DNA of 64,000 bases from positions 1 to 64,000 of IMG/VR virus record IMGVR_UViG_3300012922_000007. One strand, written 5' to 3'. Below are positions 1 through 9,398 of this stretch, one piece after another (the first letter of the stretch is position 1; every line of letters begins with the position of its first letter). The DNA is from a virus. Made by a program: the position numbers and the translations under genes. The notes under the pieces were generated by a model. The model was not told the origin of the DNA, did no database searches, and saw only the letters and a list, made by a program, of their open reading frames with translations.

Positions 1-723
1 CGATTCGAGGTAAAGTTCAATCTGTGCAGTAGACCCGGCTCTAGCTGCCGTAGCCGTCTGTTCCGGCTTCATACCATGCCGCAACTCATACCAACGTTCG
101 TTGGCAGCAGCAGGGTCGGTCTTATACAGATCGTTAATCTCTTGAGCTTCTTGAGCAGTAAGCTGTCGTCCAGAAGCTGTAATACGAGCCGGAGGATTAG
201 GATCAACCTCAGTCGTATTAGTGCCAAGGCGTTCGGCCTTGGCCATCTGATGAATCTTCTTAGTTGCATTGACCTTGCCTACGGCAATTCGCTGCAACAG
301 TTCGGTCTCATCTTTACCGTAGAAATATTCGGGATTAGCCCCGGTGTTGCTATCCAACGTCGCTCGGAGGCCCTTACGAGTCTGCTCGAAGGTAATTGAC
401 GCGCCATCCTGAAGATCAAGGACCTTAGGATAAACCGAGGAAACTTCCTCGACCGGAGGCGCAGCCGGAGCACCTGAAGGATCTGCATGAACGATTTCAG
501 ATTCGTGCTCAATCTGCGTCATGGGATCAACAAAGGTCACTACGTCTCGACCGGCCTTGGCTTGGCGGACGCCGCTGAACAATTTGTCCACATCGGCATC
601 AGAAAGGTTATCTAGACCTTGGACAGGAAGGACAGAGCCTTCGGGAAGATCATCTTTTGTGATTCGTGTATCGACGCCTGCAAACTGGTCATCAACCCAG
701 GCGCTGTTATCAATATTAGGCAT
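1..723 (-). CDS. Virion-block protein, 3' end beyond window
   Basis: The reading frame is open from an ATG at 723 to the window edge (at least 241 residues), so the C terminus is missing. The start is preceded by GAGGAG. The protein begins MPNIDNSAWVDDQFAG and is acidic, with a Pro/Ala-rich stretch near residues 80-90 and a charged, probably helical second half. I recognise no domain. It lies downstream of the portal gene on the same strand, a usual place for scaffold, protease or capsid-assembly proteins, but that role is only inferred from position. Confidence 0.75.
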   Translation of the reverse strand, partial: MPNIDNSAWVDDQFAGVDTRITKDDLPEGSVLPVQGLDNLSDADVDKLFSGVRQAKAGRDVVTFVDPMTQIEHESEIVHADPSGAPAAPPVEEVSSVYPKVLDLQDGASITFEQTRKGLRATLDSNTGANPEYFYGKDETELLQRIAVGKVNATKKIHQMAKAERLGTNTTEVDPNPPARITASGRQLTAQEAQEINDLYKTDPAAANERWYELRHGMKPEQTATAARAGSTAQIELYLES

Positions 724-759
724 TTTCATTCTCCTCTAGTAATCCACTAGAACGGTGAT

Positions 760-1146
760 TTATAACATGCTCTCGGGCGGCGCAGGTGATACCTTTCGCA
801 ACCCGTCTTTTACTACATTTGGTGTCTTACGAGCACTATCTACTGCTTTTTGAACATCGTCTACAAGAAGATTACATATTCTAGTCGTAGTATAAGTAAT
901 CGCGTGTTCAGCTAAAATATCTTCTGTATCTTTTGGATCTGTAGCATGAAGTCTTCGAGCGGAGTCTGCTGCATACGAAGCCAGCATTTCCAGGATTACT
1001 CTCCATCCTGGCATACCCACAATTTGTGCCAAGGCCCGACCTTTGTTCCATAGATCTATTTCTGAGAGTTCTTCGGGGTCAAGTTCTTGACCTCGTATAG
1101 CTTCGAGCGTTTGTATTACATTCATCCCTGAATCCTTTGCAGGCAT
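760..1146 (-). CDS. Conserved-looking hypothetical protein, virion operon
   Basis: A 128-residue acidic, mostly helical protein with no motif I recognise. The start has the site AGAGGT. An alternative start is the internal Met at residue 8. It lies between the tRNA gene and the window-edge virion gene on the same strand and is probably transcribed with the portal gene. Confidence 0.7.
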   Translation of the reverse strand: MPAKDSGMNVIQTLEAIRGQELDPEELSEIDLWNKGRALAQIVGMPGWRVILEMLASYAADSARRLHATDPKDTEDILAEHAITYTTTRICNLLVDDVQKAVDSARKTPNVVKDGLRKVSPAPPESML

Positions 1147-1166
1147 TCTGGACCTCTTTTCTAAAT

Positions 1167-1242
1167 TGGAGCCACCGGGATGATTTGCACACCCGACATC
1201 CGAGGTACAAGCTCGGCGCTCTGCTCACTGAGCTACAGTGGC
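1167..1242 (-). tRNA. tRNA-Thr (anticodon TGT)
   Basis: Read on the minus strand this folds as a full cloverleaf: a 7-bp acceptor stem (GCCACTG with CGGTGGC), D stem GCTC/GAGC, anticodon stem CCGAG/CTCGG with loop CTTGTAC, and T stem GGGTG/CATCC with loop TGCAAAT. The anticodon TGT reads ACA (Thr). The 3' end encodes discriminator T followed by CCA. The T loop starts TGC instead of the usual TTC. The gene directly abuts the portal stop codon, so it is probably cut from the late transcript. Confidence 0.9.
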
Positions 1243-3306
1243 TTATTCTGAACTACCGAAACCCTGACCACCAGGTTCACCAGTAATCGCGAACGGCATA
1301 GCAGATTTCTCTAATGATTGGCGGAGAACATCTCTACCCGCCCTTGCAATATTTTCGGCATCAACAAGTTGAAGTTTATTGTTTTGTTGCTGCTGCGTCT
1401 GTTGTGCCTGAACCTGCGCTTTAGCCTGAACCTGTGCTCCAGGCTGCATGGCTTGCCATCTCTGCTGATCTTCCGGACTCATATCCACGATTACGTCGCT
1501 GAAGTTCTTCCAGTCGGAGACCTCGAACAACATACGGAGGACCTCGACCATATCAACTTTCTTACTTTGAATAGCGAGTTGATTTTCAGTCTGCTGGTTC
1601 GTAATGAACTGTATCATGATAGGTAAAGCCTGAGCCATGTTCTTACGAGCGAGAAGCTTAGCACCTGCTGAGATATTGAATCGTACACCGGCATTCAGGA
1701 TCTCGATGATATCGTTTTGACCCTGCATATACGCACTCTGCAACTCATCACTTAGAATGTACTTAATAGTTGCAGTAGGTAGCAACGAACGGTTAAGCTC
1801 GTGGGCTGCGTACAGGAAAGGAATAATAACCTGATTAGCAAGTTTCTCGACAAAGTCTGAGATCCGGTTGCCCTGACCACCGGAGAGCAGGTTCGCTCCT
1901 GCGGCGGTTCGGGCAAGATTCGAGTGTCCGCTTGATCCAGCGAACCCGGTTGCAGACTCGCCTAGTGCGGCGAATTGCTCGACTCTATTCTGAGATAACT
2001 GAAGGTGTTCACCGGCTTCTGGGACAGCGGGCTGACGTTCGAGGGGAGCAAAGTCGCCCTTAGCATCGACCTCGACTATCTTACCGGGAGAAATACGAAT
2101 ACTCTGTGTAGGAACGCTCTTGCCCTTGACTCGAATATAAACACCATTCAGGTTCAAGGTCGCTTGATCGATCCAGGTATTCGTGATACCCTGTTGCAGT
2201 CTTTGTTCCGGGCCAATGACCTTGCCTAGACCAAGACTCCAGAAAGCTTCTGGAACATCCCACCAACCTACGGACAAAAACGGGATTACGCCGTAGGGAT
2301 TATTATCGTTACAAATAACTAATTTCTTGTTGAGGACAACGATATAACTATCCGGGGTCCATCGCTCTAGAACTTCGAGAGGCTGGTCAAACGGATCAAT
2401 AGTCGTGTCCTCGTAGCGCATAGTTGCTCGTGCGTCCCACAATGGGTTACGCAACATGTTCTCTTGAGCAGCCTGCTCTACGGGTTCCTTAGGAGGAAGG
2501 AACAATTCGAGTAGTTCGCCTCGACTAGGAATCTCAAAGCCAGGACGTTCTCTAAGTTTATCGAGATCATTCCACGTAAGGTAAAGACGATGGATAACAT
2601 ACTTAGCCTTACGAATATCCGGAACCTGGAGACCTGGATCGATCATAACATGTCTCATACTGACGATATGTTCGAACGTCGGGCGGTCTACATATTCTTC
2701 GACAATCTCCTCGTCTATCTGATCGTCGTCAGGATGAATCGTAACACTACCACTGCTTACCTGGACTTGGGTAGTGTTGTCTTTACGTTTATAGACCTTG
2801 CGTTCACGAGTGAAAGTCTCCCATCCCCACTTCCAGATAGAAGTACCAAATAGGACAGCGTTGATAGTACCGAGGCGAATCTCTTCTTTAAAATTGATGT
2901 CTTGAAGCTGATAGTCTAGAAGATCGCCAATCGCATCGGCTACAATCTTTTTTGTCCCCGGACGATTCTGTGTCATGAACGGAGGATTGTCATAAAACAA
3001 TCCGTTCACGATCTGAGGAGTTATAGCATTAACCGCGTGTGCCACAGTGAAGAAAGGAACATTGGCTTTCTCAGTCTGCGTACCTTCCCAGTAGCGGGCA
3101 GTATAGGGGGATTGATAGAGCGTGTTAGCAGAAACCCAGCCTAAGACGAATTGTTTCGAACTTTCGAAAGATTCTGCTCTAATAGTATCTTGTAATACAA
3201 GGCGCAAAGCAGCGTCATCTTCCCACAGACCAGTAGCAAGAACATGTTTTGCTTGGTCAGGAGTTACTGGTCCATACGCATCAAATCCGGGGCGTTCGAG
3301 CAACAT
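1243..3306 (-). CDS. Portal protein (head-tail connector)
   Basis: A 687-residue protein with portal features: an N-terminal helical region, a central segment GTSIWKWGWE, a wing region with acidic insertions near 190-210, a crown-like helical region (ERWTPDSYIVVLNKK, then RLQQGITNTWIDQ), and a Gln-rich C-terminal tail. Portals form the dodecameric ring through which DNA is packaged. The length fits podovirus-type portals. The start overlaps the end of an inserted GIY-YIG gene by 26 bp, and the terminase gene lies upstream. I infer the family from overall pattern, not an alignment. Confidence 0.85.
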   Translation of the reverse strand: MLLERPGFDAYGPVTPDQAKHVLATGLWEDDAALRLVLQDTIRAESFESSKQFVLGWVSANTLYQSPYTARYWEGTQTEKANVPFFTVAHAVNAITPQIVNGLFYDNPPFMTQNRPGTKKIVADAIGDLLDYQLQDINFKEEIRLGTINAVLFGTSIWKWGWETFTRERKVYKRKDNTTQVQVSSGSVTIHPDDDQIDEEIVEEYVDRPTFEHIVSMRHVMIDPGLQVPDIRKAKYVIHRLYLTWNDLDKLRERPGFEIPSRGELLELFLPPKEPVEQAAQENMLRNPLWDARATMRYEDTTIDPFDQPLEVLERWTPDSYIVVLNKKLVICNDNNPYGVIPFLSVGWWDVPEAFWSLGLGKVIGPEQRLQQGITNTWIDQATLNLNGVYIRVKGKSVPTQSIRISPGKIVEVDAKGDFAPLERQPAVPEAGEHLQLSQNRVEQFAALGESATGFAGSSGHSNLARTAAGANLLSGGQGNRISDFVEKLANQVIIPFLYAAHELNRSLLPTATIKYILSDELQSAYMQGQNDIIEILNAGVRFNISAGAKLLARKNMAQALPIMIQFITNQQTENQLAIQSKKVDMVEVLRMLFEVSDWKNFSDVIVDMSPEDQQRWQAMQPGAQVQAKAQVQAQQTQQQQNNKLQLVDAENIARAGRDVLRQSLEKSAMPFAITGEPGGQGFGSSE

Positions 3307-4141
3307 TTGACGTAGGCCCCTTTTCCTTAAATCTATGAATAGGGCGAATAGTCGCTCCCATTGTTTTAAGACGCTTCCATACTGTAGTTTGATTAGTATT
3401 CAAAATCTTGCCAATATCGGTTGTGCTGTAACCAGTTTGATACAATTTCAAAATTTCTTCGTTAGATAAATCTTTTCTGAAGAAAGGGTTATTTTCTCCA
3501 GTATAGTTTCTATTCTTTGTTACTTCTTTCATCTTCTCTAGAGTTTCGGGAGAAGCTTTCTTTCCCAAACGACCTTGTCTGTTTTTCTCTCGCCGCTCGT
3601 CAGTCATTACTGATTTGCCAACAGGACGACGACCAATCCCTGCTTTATCTAATCGTTTAATAATGGTTCGGCTTGAGCAGTTTAATTCTTTACAAATTTG
3701 TGGCAAACTCATACCACTAATATACATCAGAACAATCTGGAAAGTATTGAGGTCATCCCTTGTTTTGGAATGCTTAAAACTTGGATCGTTCATTGCTATA
3801 CGAACGCTCTTACTTCTCTTGGCTCGAACTTCTGGACTAAGACCTCGTCTACCGTCCCCACCCTCGGTCATTACATATCCGGAATCCGGATTGTTAGCTT
3901 TGAGGGCAGAGATCCACATCCATTCAAGGTATGCGGCATCTTCTGACGATTCGGTTGTATCAACGGTTTGAATATAGAAGTTCTCCAAACCATCTTTACG
4001 CATCGCTCTATATAAATACTGGTCAGTTCCTTTTGCCGCGTCTCGTTGGTGTTGGTTCCAACGACGAGCAATACCTTGACAAGTCTGGCCTACGTAACGC
4101 TTATCGTTTAAGCGATTAGTAATTACGTAGATCTCGAACAT
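3281..4141 (-). CDS. GIY-YIG homing endonuclease
   Basis: A 286-residue protein with an N-terminal GIY-YIG nuclease domain (IYVITN, then RYVGQT at about residues 5-20, catalytic-type Arg in ARRWNQH, Glu in AYLEWMW). The C-terminal part has two helix-turn-helix-like repeats (LPQICKELNCSSRTIIKRL and STTDIGKILNTNQTTVWKRL), which fit DNA target recognition. It starts one base into the stop of the upstream gene and overlaps the portal start by 26 bp, so it sits precisely between virion genes. This is typical of a free-standing homing endonuclease that can mobilise neighbouring portal alleles. Confidence 0.88.
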   Translation of the reverse strand: MFEIYVITNRLNDKRYVGQTCQGIARRWNQHQRDAAKGTDQYLYRAMRKDGLENFYIQTVDTTESSEDAAYLEWMWISALKANNPDSGYVMTEGGDGRRGLSPEVRAKRSKSVRIAMNDPSFKHSKTRDDLNTFQIVLMYISGMSLPQICKELNCSSRTIIKRLDKAGIGRRPVGKSVMTDERREKNRQGRLGKKASPETLEKMKEVTKNRNYTGENNPFFRKDLSNEEILKLYQTGYSTTDIGKILNTNQTTVWKRLKTMGATIRPIHRFKEKGPTSNVARTPRI

Positions 4142-4605
4142 TAAGCGTTCTCGACGCCGACAGAAGCCGAACCAACGCCCTTGGTCTTAACACCAGGACT
4201 CGGCTTACCTTTGCCCTCGGGAATATGAACGTTCATGTCTGCGACAGAACCAACAGGAGAAACACGTTCCTCGTAACCATCCATCTTTCCAGTAACGAGG
4301 TTAACTGAATTTCCAAAACTTGGCGAATCGGCAGAGCTATTAGACTCGCCTCGATTTGTTTCGACGGTCCAAGTTGTCCCACCTTTGCCCCAGACGCTGG
4401 GAGTCTGATCGCCAGAGTCTTCGAGGTTGCGATTGCCGCAAGGCGCTTCGGCAAGCTCATTATGACCTTGAGCGAAACCATGTTCTTTACCAGCCGGGAT
4501 AAGGTCGGAGCCTTTTCCCGTAACTGGAAAATCTTCTCCACGAATGTAATAATTATCGACCTGAGTTATCGATTGATCAATTAGCTTATTTTTCTCGTCT
4601 GACAT
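4141..4605 (-). CDS. Hypothetical Gly/Ser-rich virion-block protein
   Basis: A 154-residue low-complexity protein rich in Gly, Ser, Thr and charged residues, with no recognised domain. It lies between terminase and portal, reads in the same direction, and its TAA overlaps the ATG of the GIY-YIG gene. A minor head or decoration role is possible from context only. Confidence 0.65.
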   Translation of the reverse strand: MSDEKNKLIDQSITQVDNYYIRGEDFPVTGKGSDLIPAGKEHGFAQGHNELAEAPCGNRNLEDSGDQTPSVWGKGGTTWTVETNRGESNSSADSPSFGNSVNLVTGKMDGYEERVSPVGSVADMNVHIPEGKGKPSPGVKTKGVGSASVGVENA

Positions 4606-4626
4606 TTTATATCCTTTATAATTCTT

Positions 4627-6630
4627 TTACCAATCTATCATGCTACCAAGCCCATCCGAAAATTGATTATTTCGAGGCGCTGGTTCTGGTTCCGAAGGTT
4701 TGACCTCAACCAAAGGCTGAGGCACTTCACCGAATCCTAGTCTTCCGAAGGCATCTGCAGGTAATTCCGAGTCCGACAACCAGGGTCCGAACATGAGGTT
4801 ATACTCAGCTTGTGCTCGACTATTCGGCATCGGTGTCATCTGAGGACCGAAGTTCTTTGCCCCCGGTAGTCCAGATGCGGACAACATCCGATTCATTCGT
4901 GGCGCATACGTAAGCTGCCTACTGATAGAATCTGGAATGTCATTCTTAGTCTGTTTATGAAGCAAGCACTTCTGGAACTCAGAATACAGTTCTTTCAGAT
5001 ACGGTAGATGAGCCACAAAGCGAAGTTTGCTCTCAAAAAGATACGGATGAAGTGCCGCCATCCTCGTCTGTTTCGCGCCGTCTTCTTTAGTGGGCTTTAT
5101 CCAGTCGATTTTGCTGCAAACTGCAATAGTAGCCGGGTCCCCTGTCTTGAGAGCCTCGGATATAATCGTCGGTTCAATGAGATCGCTTCCAGCAGCGTTC
5201 TCGATTCCTATAACAAAAGGACGCCACTTGCGGGCGCACGAGACGACGGCTTTAGCGAGGTCAAGTGGTGTGAACCTCTGGCGGATAAGATCTATTACAA
5301 CCATCCCGCCTTTTTCATCCCAGACTACGGTGGAGCAGACACAGAAATCTCTGTCTTTCTTTCGACTAAAGGCAAAGTCCCAGGTCTGAGAAATTGGCCC
5401 TCGCATTGGCATTTCGCTAATCGGAATCGTATTTCTCTGAAGCAAGGGCAAATCAAACGCTGTAGCAGTCTGAATACGGGGGTTCTGATTATATTGACCC
5501 TCCATGATGAATTCATCATCACGCCATTCCATAAGCAACTTAGAATAATCTAACAGCTTAGGAAGAAGAAAGTCACAACCTTCTGGCCCTGCTTCTATAT
5601 AACTTACTTGTCGTCCTTCATCTTCAATTCTTTTCTTGACCTCGGGCTTAATTACAATAGCCCTAGCAATCATGAAAGAAGTCTTAAGCGAGGTATTAGT
5701 AATTATTTCTACGCAAGGACCATCGGTAGTAATTGTTACATCCCCGATATTTAGTTTCTCGATATCGATACCGTACATATCGTCATCGAGATAGCGAGTC
5801 CCTACTTTATATACATAACCCCACGGACGAAGTGTCTTTTTATTAATTCCAAAGTCTTTTGAAATCTTGGCACATTGTTCTACTGATGTAGCGTTATCAT
5901 TTGAAACTACGTCGTCTGCAATCATTACTTCATAGTGACGACCAGAAATATTAGCACCAATAGAAATAGCATTTACAGTGCTTTCTTTTCTCTTTGTGCC
6001 GGGATTCTTATTGTACCATTTTGGACAACGATAGCCCTGAGAGGCTACGAAATCCTCGTCTGATACACACCACTCTGGAAAGAACAGATTCATCAGAGTA
6101 GGCGTTTCTTCTCGCAACACAAAATGAGCTTTAAGCTCTTCGACTAGACCGAAAGCCAAAGGGTCAGTAGCAGTAATAAAACAAATACGAATATGAGGAA
6201 AATTTAATATCCATTGAACTGCTTCAACAATGGTTAGCGTGCTCTTTATTCCACCACGAGGCCACAACAATCCTCGTGTTTTAATATCCTTATCTTGATC
6301 GGCTAGAGCTTTTGTCTTGTCTTTCTGGACATAGAACTTGGCTATTCTACCGTGTGTATCTTCTCTAAGCGCGTTGTTTATATGCGGTTGACCCGCGCCT
6401 TCTGGATTTGTTTCCCAGCAGAACCACCCGGCCAACCACAAAACATCTTGCTCACAACGTCGGATTACTTCTTGCCCAAGAGAACTTGAAGAAAGAGCCT
6501 CAAATCCATTCTGTTGGACAAACTCGGTATATTGATCTCGGTTCTCTAAGAGCAGACTATAGAGCCGGTCATTAGGAACTTCGCGCAGAGTCCGGAATTC
6601 GGACAAGAGACTCTCGATTGTATCGGGCAC
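4627..6630 (-). CDS. Terminase large subunit
   Basis: A 667-residue DNA-packaging motor. The ATPase part has a Walker A motif PRGGIKST (about 124-131), a Walker B with VMIADD (about 235-240) and a motif like FITATD (about 151-156). The C-terminal nuclease half has an RNase H-like start TWDFAFSRKKDRDF and a later acidic motif IGIENAAGSD. The motor cuts and pumps DNA through the portal encoded downstream. Its start codon lies inside the 3' end of the endonuclease VII-type gene (59 bp overlap). No small terminase subunit is evident beside it. Confidence 0.93.
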   Translation of the reverse strand: MPDTIESLLSEFRTLREVPNDRLYSLLLENRDQYTEFVQQNGFEALSSSSLGQEVIRRCEQDVLWLAGWFCWETNPEGAGQPHINNALREDTHGRIAKFYVQKDKTKALADQDKDIKTRGLLWPRGGIKSTLTIVEAVQWILNFPHIRICFITATDPLAFGLVEELKAHFVLREETPTLMNLFFPEWCVSDEDFVASQGYRCPKWYNKNPGTKRKESTVNAISIGANISGRHYEVMIADDVVSNDNATSVEQCAKISKDFGINKKTLRPWGYVYKVGTRYLDDDMYGIDIEKLNIGDVTITTDGPCVEIITNTSLKTSFMIARAIVIKPEVKKRIEDEGRQVSYIEAGPEGCDFLLPKLLDYSKLLMEWRDDEFIMEGQYNQNPRIQTATAFDLPLLQRNTIPISEMPMRGPISQTWDFAFSRKKDRDFCVCSTVVWDEKGGMVVIDLIRQRFTPLDLAKAVVSCARKWRPFVIGIENAAGSDLIEPTIISEALKTGDPATIAVCSKIDWIKPTKEDGAKQTRMAALHPYLFESKLRFVAHLPYLKELYSEFQKCLLHKQTKNDIPDSISRQLTYAPRMNRMLSASGLPGAKNFGPQMTPMPNSRAQAEYNLMFGPWLSDSELPADAFGRLGFGEVPQPLVEVKPSEPEPAPRNNQFSDGLGSMIDW

Positions 6631-7138
6631 TGTTGATGTACTCCGTGGCTTTATTCGCCCATTGTCGGTCTTTATCCAATCTCTCTAAAGAACGATTACA
6701 ATTAATACACAGAAGTCCGCGAACACACTTACCACAAGTTAGTTTTCCCGGACAACAGTTGTGGTCGTGATCAACACGAAGACTATTGTTTCCGCTCGGA
6801 CTCTCTCGGCATATGGCGCACCGTCCATCTTGTTTCTTAAGAAGAATTAGAAAATCTTCGGGAGAAAGTTTGTATTTCAAAAATCTCTGATAATCTGCAG
6901 AGTATTGTTTTGCATTAGCCCAAGGAATAGACGGGGAGGAGCCATTTAAAACGCCTTTACCGGGTCCAAAACCTCCGCATACACATTTTACTCTATAGGG
7001 TTTAAGACAGCCGCATCTTTTACAAAGAACTAATTTTCTTTGCCCTTTGTTAACAGGTTCCCGGCCTTTAAGAGATTGGCTAATTTTTATTTTTGTTTCT
7101 TCCCGCATCGGTTTGCGAGCATACATACCTTTAGGCAT
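6572..7138 (-). CDS. Endonuclease VII-type HNH homing nuclease
   Basis: A 188-residue protein. The N terminus has a NUMOD-like segment (EETKIKISQSLKGR), followed by a CxxC pair, then the endonuclease VII signature CAICRES and LRVDHDHNCCPGKLTCGKC with a final GLLCINCNRSL. Four cysteines bind zinc and DHDH supplies the His-Me finger catalytic site. It overlaps the terminase start by 59 bp, consistent with a mobile intergenic nuclease. It shares the core VDHDHNCCPGK/GKC pattern with the protein at 39788. Confidence 0.88.
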   Translation of the reverse strand: MPKGMYARKPMREETKIKISQSLKGREPVNKGQRKLVLCKRCGCLKPYRVKCVCGGFGPGKGVLNGSSPSIPWANAKQYSADYQRFLKYKLSPEDFLILLKKQDGRCAICRESPSGNNSLRVDHDHNCCPGKLTCGKCVRGLLCINCNRSLERLDKDRQWANKATEYINSARYNRESLVRIPDSARSS

Positions 7139-7162
7139 TTTTTCTCCACGAAAGATCGGATA

Positions 7163-7183
7163 GGCGGTGTTCGTGGCACCGCC
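7163..7183. other. Hairpin in a virion intergenic gap
   Basis: GGCGGTG and CACCGCC form a 7-bp perfect stem with a 7-nt loop in the 78-bp gap between two virion genes. A second small stem (ACCCT/AGGGT) follows. There is no T tract, so it may be a processing or pausing site and not a true terminator. Confidence 0.4.
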
Positions 7184-7216
7184 AACCCTACTCAGGGTAA
7201 TTAGTCCTGAGATTAT

Positions 7217-7426
7217 TTAAATTTTGTCTTGCTGTAATTCAGGATTAACAGGAACCGACCCTTTGGCCGCTCCGCTCGTTAATTTTTGTATAGCTCCTTG
7301 AACTTGTTCCGTTGTGCCGGAAACTTTCAGTTTAACCTTAACTGACTTCTTCTTCGAGGACTTTTTCTTTCCTGGTTTTGTCCTTGGACCCTTACGTCTA
7401 CCACCAAGCATCATGCCGACTTTCAT
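7217..7426 (-). CDS. Small highly basic hypothetical protein
   Basis: A 69-residue protein with a Lys-rich N-terminal half (GKKKSSKKKSVKVKLKV). No domain is recognised. Its ATG overlaps the stop of the preceding gene by 4 bp, so the two are probably translationally coupled. Nucleic-acid binding is plausible from charge alone. Confidence 0.65.
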   Translation of the reverse strand: MKVGMMLGGRRKGPRTKPGKKKSSKKKSVKVKLKVSGTTEQVQGAIQKLTSGAAKGSVPVNPELQQDKI

Positions 7427-7713
7427 TCTTCGTCCTCGTCTTTCCGGCCAACGCGCTCAACATATTCACAGCAGCCTTCAGGATCTACAACAACTCGCTT
7501 ATCTTCAGTTCGTGGTTCTTTCGACCACTTCATCATATCTTTTTGACCACACGAGTTATCGGACTTTTGAAAGTAAGAGCAGTTTTCGCATTCGAATTCT
7601 CCGAGGTCGTTTTCAGCCTCGTACCCAGTACCCGGCTCTCCATGAACCGATGCGGAGTTGATCTGGATTAGTTTCTTTTTGTTCTTTCCACCAAGGGTGT
7701 TTTTTACCGCCAC
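7423..7713 (-). CDS. Cysteine-containing small virion-block protein
   Basis: A 96-residue protein with ECENCSYF, a later SCGQ and GCCEYVER, that is C-x2-C, C, CC. This spacing resembles small phage proteins often found near portal genes with a HiPIP-like or zinc-binding cysteine cluster. The function is unknown. It sits in a run of four overlapping genes. Confidence 0.65.
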   Translation of the reverse strand: MAVKNTLGGKNKKKLIQINSASVHGEPGTGYEAENDLGEFECENCSYFQKSDNSCGQKDMMKWSKEPRTEDKRVVVDPEGCCEYVERVGRKDEDEE

Positions 7714-8159
7714 TATTTTAGACCTTTTCTTCGGGCAGTATCGAGGGCGATTGCAACTGCTTGTTTCTGACTTGTTACCTTGGGGCCTTTCTTACTACCA
7801 GAATGAAGTGTTCCAGCCTTCCATTCATCCATGGTCCGTTTAATCTTCTTCTTAGCTTTAGCACTCTTTGGTGCTTTCTTTTTACCACCGAGGTTAAGTC
7901 CACCAGCACGATAATGTTTTGCCTCGTCTTTATTCAAGACGGCTTCATCTTTGTGAAGCTTTGCCATCCCTGTCTTAGAAACTCTCTTGGTTCCTTTCTT
8001 ATACGAGGGTGGTTTTCCGCCCGAAGGCGCTCCGCCGCTAGGATGCTTGGCATCCGCATCGGCTTGCTCTTTATCACCAATCTCTCCGAGGATAGCGCCA
8101 CCTAGACCACTAAGAGCGCCGCCCTGAAGCATTCGACCTATAAATTTTCCGACTCCCAT
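7713..8159 (-). CDS. DUF6496-like virion protein
   Basis: A 148-residue basic protein. The C terminus TMDEWKAGTLHSGSKKG followed by VTSQKQAVAIALDTARRKG matches the small DUF6496 pattern as I remember it. The middle has one copy of the motif G-T-K-R-V-S-K-T-G-M-A-K-L-H-K-D-E-A-V, also repeated in the next gene. The N terminus is Gly-rich and could cross or touch a membrane. A virion role is inferred from context. Confidence 0.7.
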   Translation of the reverse strand: MGVGKFIGRMLQGGALSGLGGAILGEIGDKEQADADAKHPSGGAPSGGKPPSYKKGTKRVSKTGMAKLHKDEAVLNKDEAKHYRAGGLNLGGKKKAPKSAKAKKKIKRTMDEWKAGTLHSGSKKGPKVTSQKQAVAIALDTARRKGLK

Positions 8160-9397
8160 TAGACTTTCCCCGGATCTCTTGTAGCTACTTTGGGATCATT
8201 CCTCCAACGACCACCCTCGCCAACACCACTCTTGCGAATTGCATTTATTTCTTCACGAGTTTGTTTTTTCGTTGGACGATCTTTCTTTGGGTCTCCGGCG
8301 AATGGAGCAAAAGATTTTGGCTTTTGTTTCCCACCAATCGTAATGGCCGGATTCTGGATAACTTTATTAGCCTGATCTTTAGGGACAACAACTTCGCCCT
8401 CGTGTACTTGAGCCTGACCGCTCTTTTCAACTACTCCGCCATCCTCGAAACTAGAAGGCGAGGCCATCTGAGTTCCAGGGCCGCCTTCGGAACTTCCAGG
8501 CACATCGAAGTGCGGGGCCATACTCTCTGCAGCGCTATTAAAATCTGGGTGATGGTGCATTTCACTCTTACCGCCGTCGAAATGATGTTCGAGGACAACG
8601 CCGCCATTCGCAGATTTATGAACCGTAATCTTATGTGACTTCTTCTTGGAACCCTTCTTAGCGGCTAGTTTCTTCTTTCCTCCCATAGCACCCTTCATTC
8701 GAGTTTCAGGTTTGGCTTCGGAATCCGGATTCTGGACTTCCGGGACAACCTTCTCGCCTTCATGAAGCATCGCAGGGCCATCTTCAGGAACGCTTTCGAC
8801 ACCGTCCTCGTACGAAGGCAGCTTCTTAGTCATTCCAGAAACGTCGATTCGCTGTTCACCGGGTCTGCTACCATACGGCTTAGAACCGACTCGGTCTTTA
8901 GGAGACTTAGCGGCAGGCTTTGGTTCTGACGCAGGAGTCTGCATCGAACTCTGGTACTCGTCAATATTTGCTTGCTTAACTGCGAGGTCTTGGGCCTGAT
9001 CCTCGGGAGCCTGAACACCTGTAGCTCGACCCGCACTTCCAAGAGCAGACGCTACTTTACTAACTTTATCTGATGCCATATTCTTATCTTTAGAAACTAC
9101 TTTTTCGCCCTTGTGAAGAATAGCAGGACCGGACTCAGGCACGTAATCAGTGCCTTGCTCATATGACGGAATCTTGTGCTCCGAAGATTCTTTATACCAA
9201 TCTTTTGGAGGTTCTGAGGTTTTAATTTTGGGGGTTGGGCCGGGACTGAAGTCTACATTCTCTTCTTCATTCTTTGACCTCGGAAGAAGGAAAGTTTTAG
9301 CAACGCCCTTGGCTACAGGAGTATAAGTTTTTATATCCGAGGCTAAGGACCGAAGACCTCGTCCTAGCTTCTCGACGCCACTCTCTTTATCTGGCAT
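8159..9397 (-). CDS. Repeat-containing virion protein (LHxGE repeats)
   Basis: A 412-residue hydrophilic protein with three copies of a repeat like SYEDGVESVPEDGPAMLHEG followed by EKVVP, at roughly residues 80-110, 195-220 and 315-340. This repeat is common in phage tail or internal virion proteins. I chose the ATG at 9397, one base after the preceding stop. A TTG at 9421 is in frame but less likely. Confidence 0.75.
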   Translation of the reverse strand: MPDKESGVEKLGRGLRSLASDIKTYTPVAKGVAKTFLLPRSKNEEENVDFSPGPTPKIKTSEPPKDWYKESSEHKIPSYEQGTDYVPESGPAILHKGEKVVSKDKNMASDKVSKVASALGSAGRATGVQAPEDQAQDLAVKQANIDEYQSSMQTPASEPKPAAKSPKDRVGSKPYGSRPGEQRIDVSGMTKKLPSYEDGVESVPEDGPAMLHEGEKVVPEVQNPDSEAKPETRMKGAMGGKKKLAAKKGSKKKSHKITVHKSANGGVVLEHHFDGGKSEMHHHPDFNSAAESMAPHFDVPGSSEGGPGTQMASPSSFEDGGVVEKSGQAQVHEGEVVVPKDQANKVIQNPAITIGGKQKPKSFAPFAGDPKKDRPTKKQTREEINAIRKSGVGEGGRWRNDPKVATRDPGKV

Positions 9398-9398
9398 A

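Noticed and set aside
1-739. Frames on both strands at the left edge (76-399, 279-512, 521-739)
   Set aside because: All are shadows of the single long leftward gene that runs off the edge.
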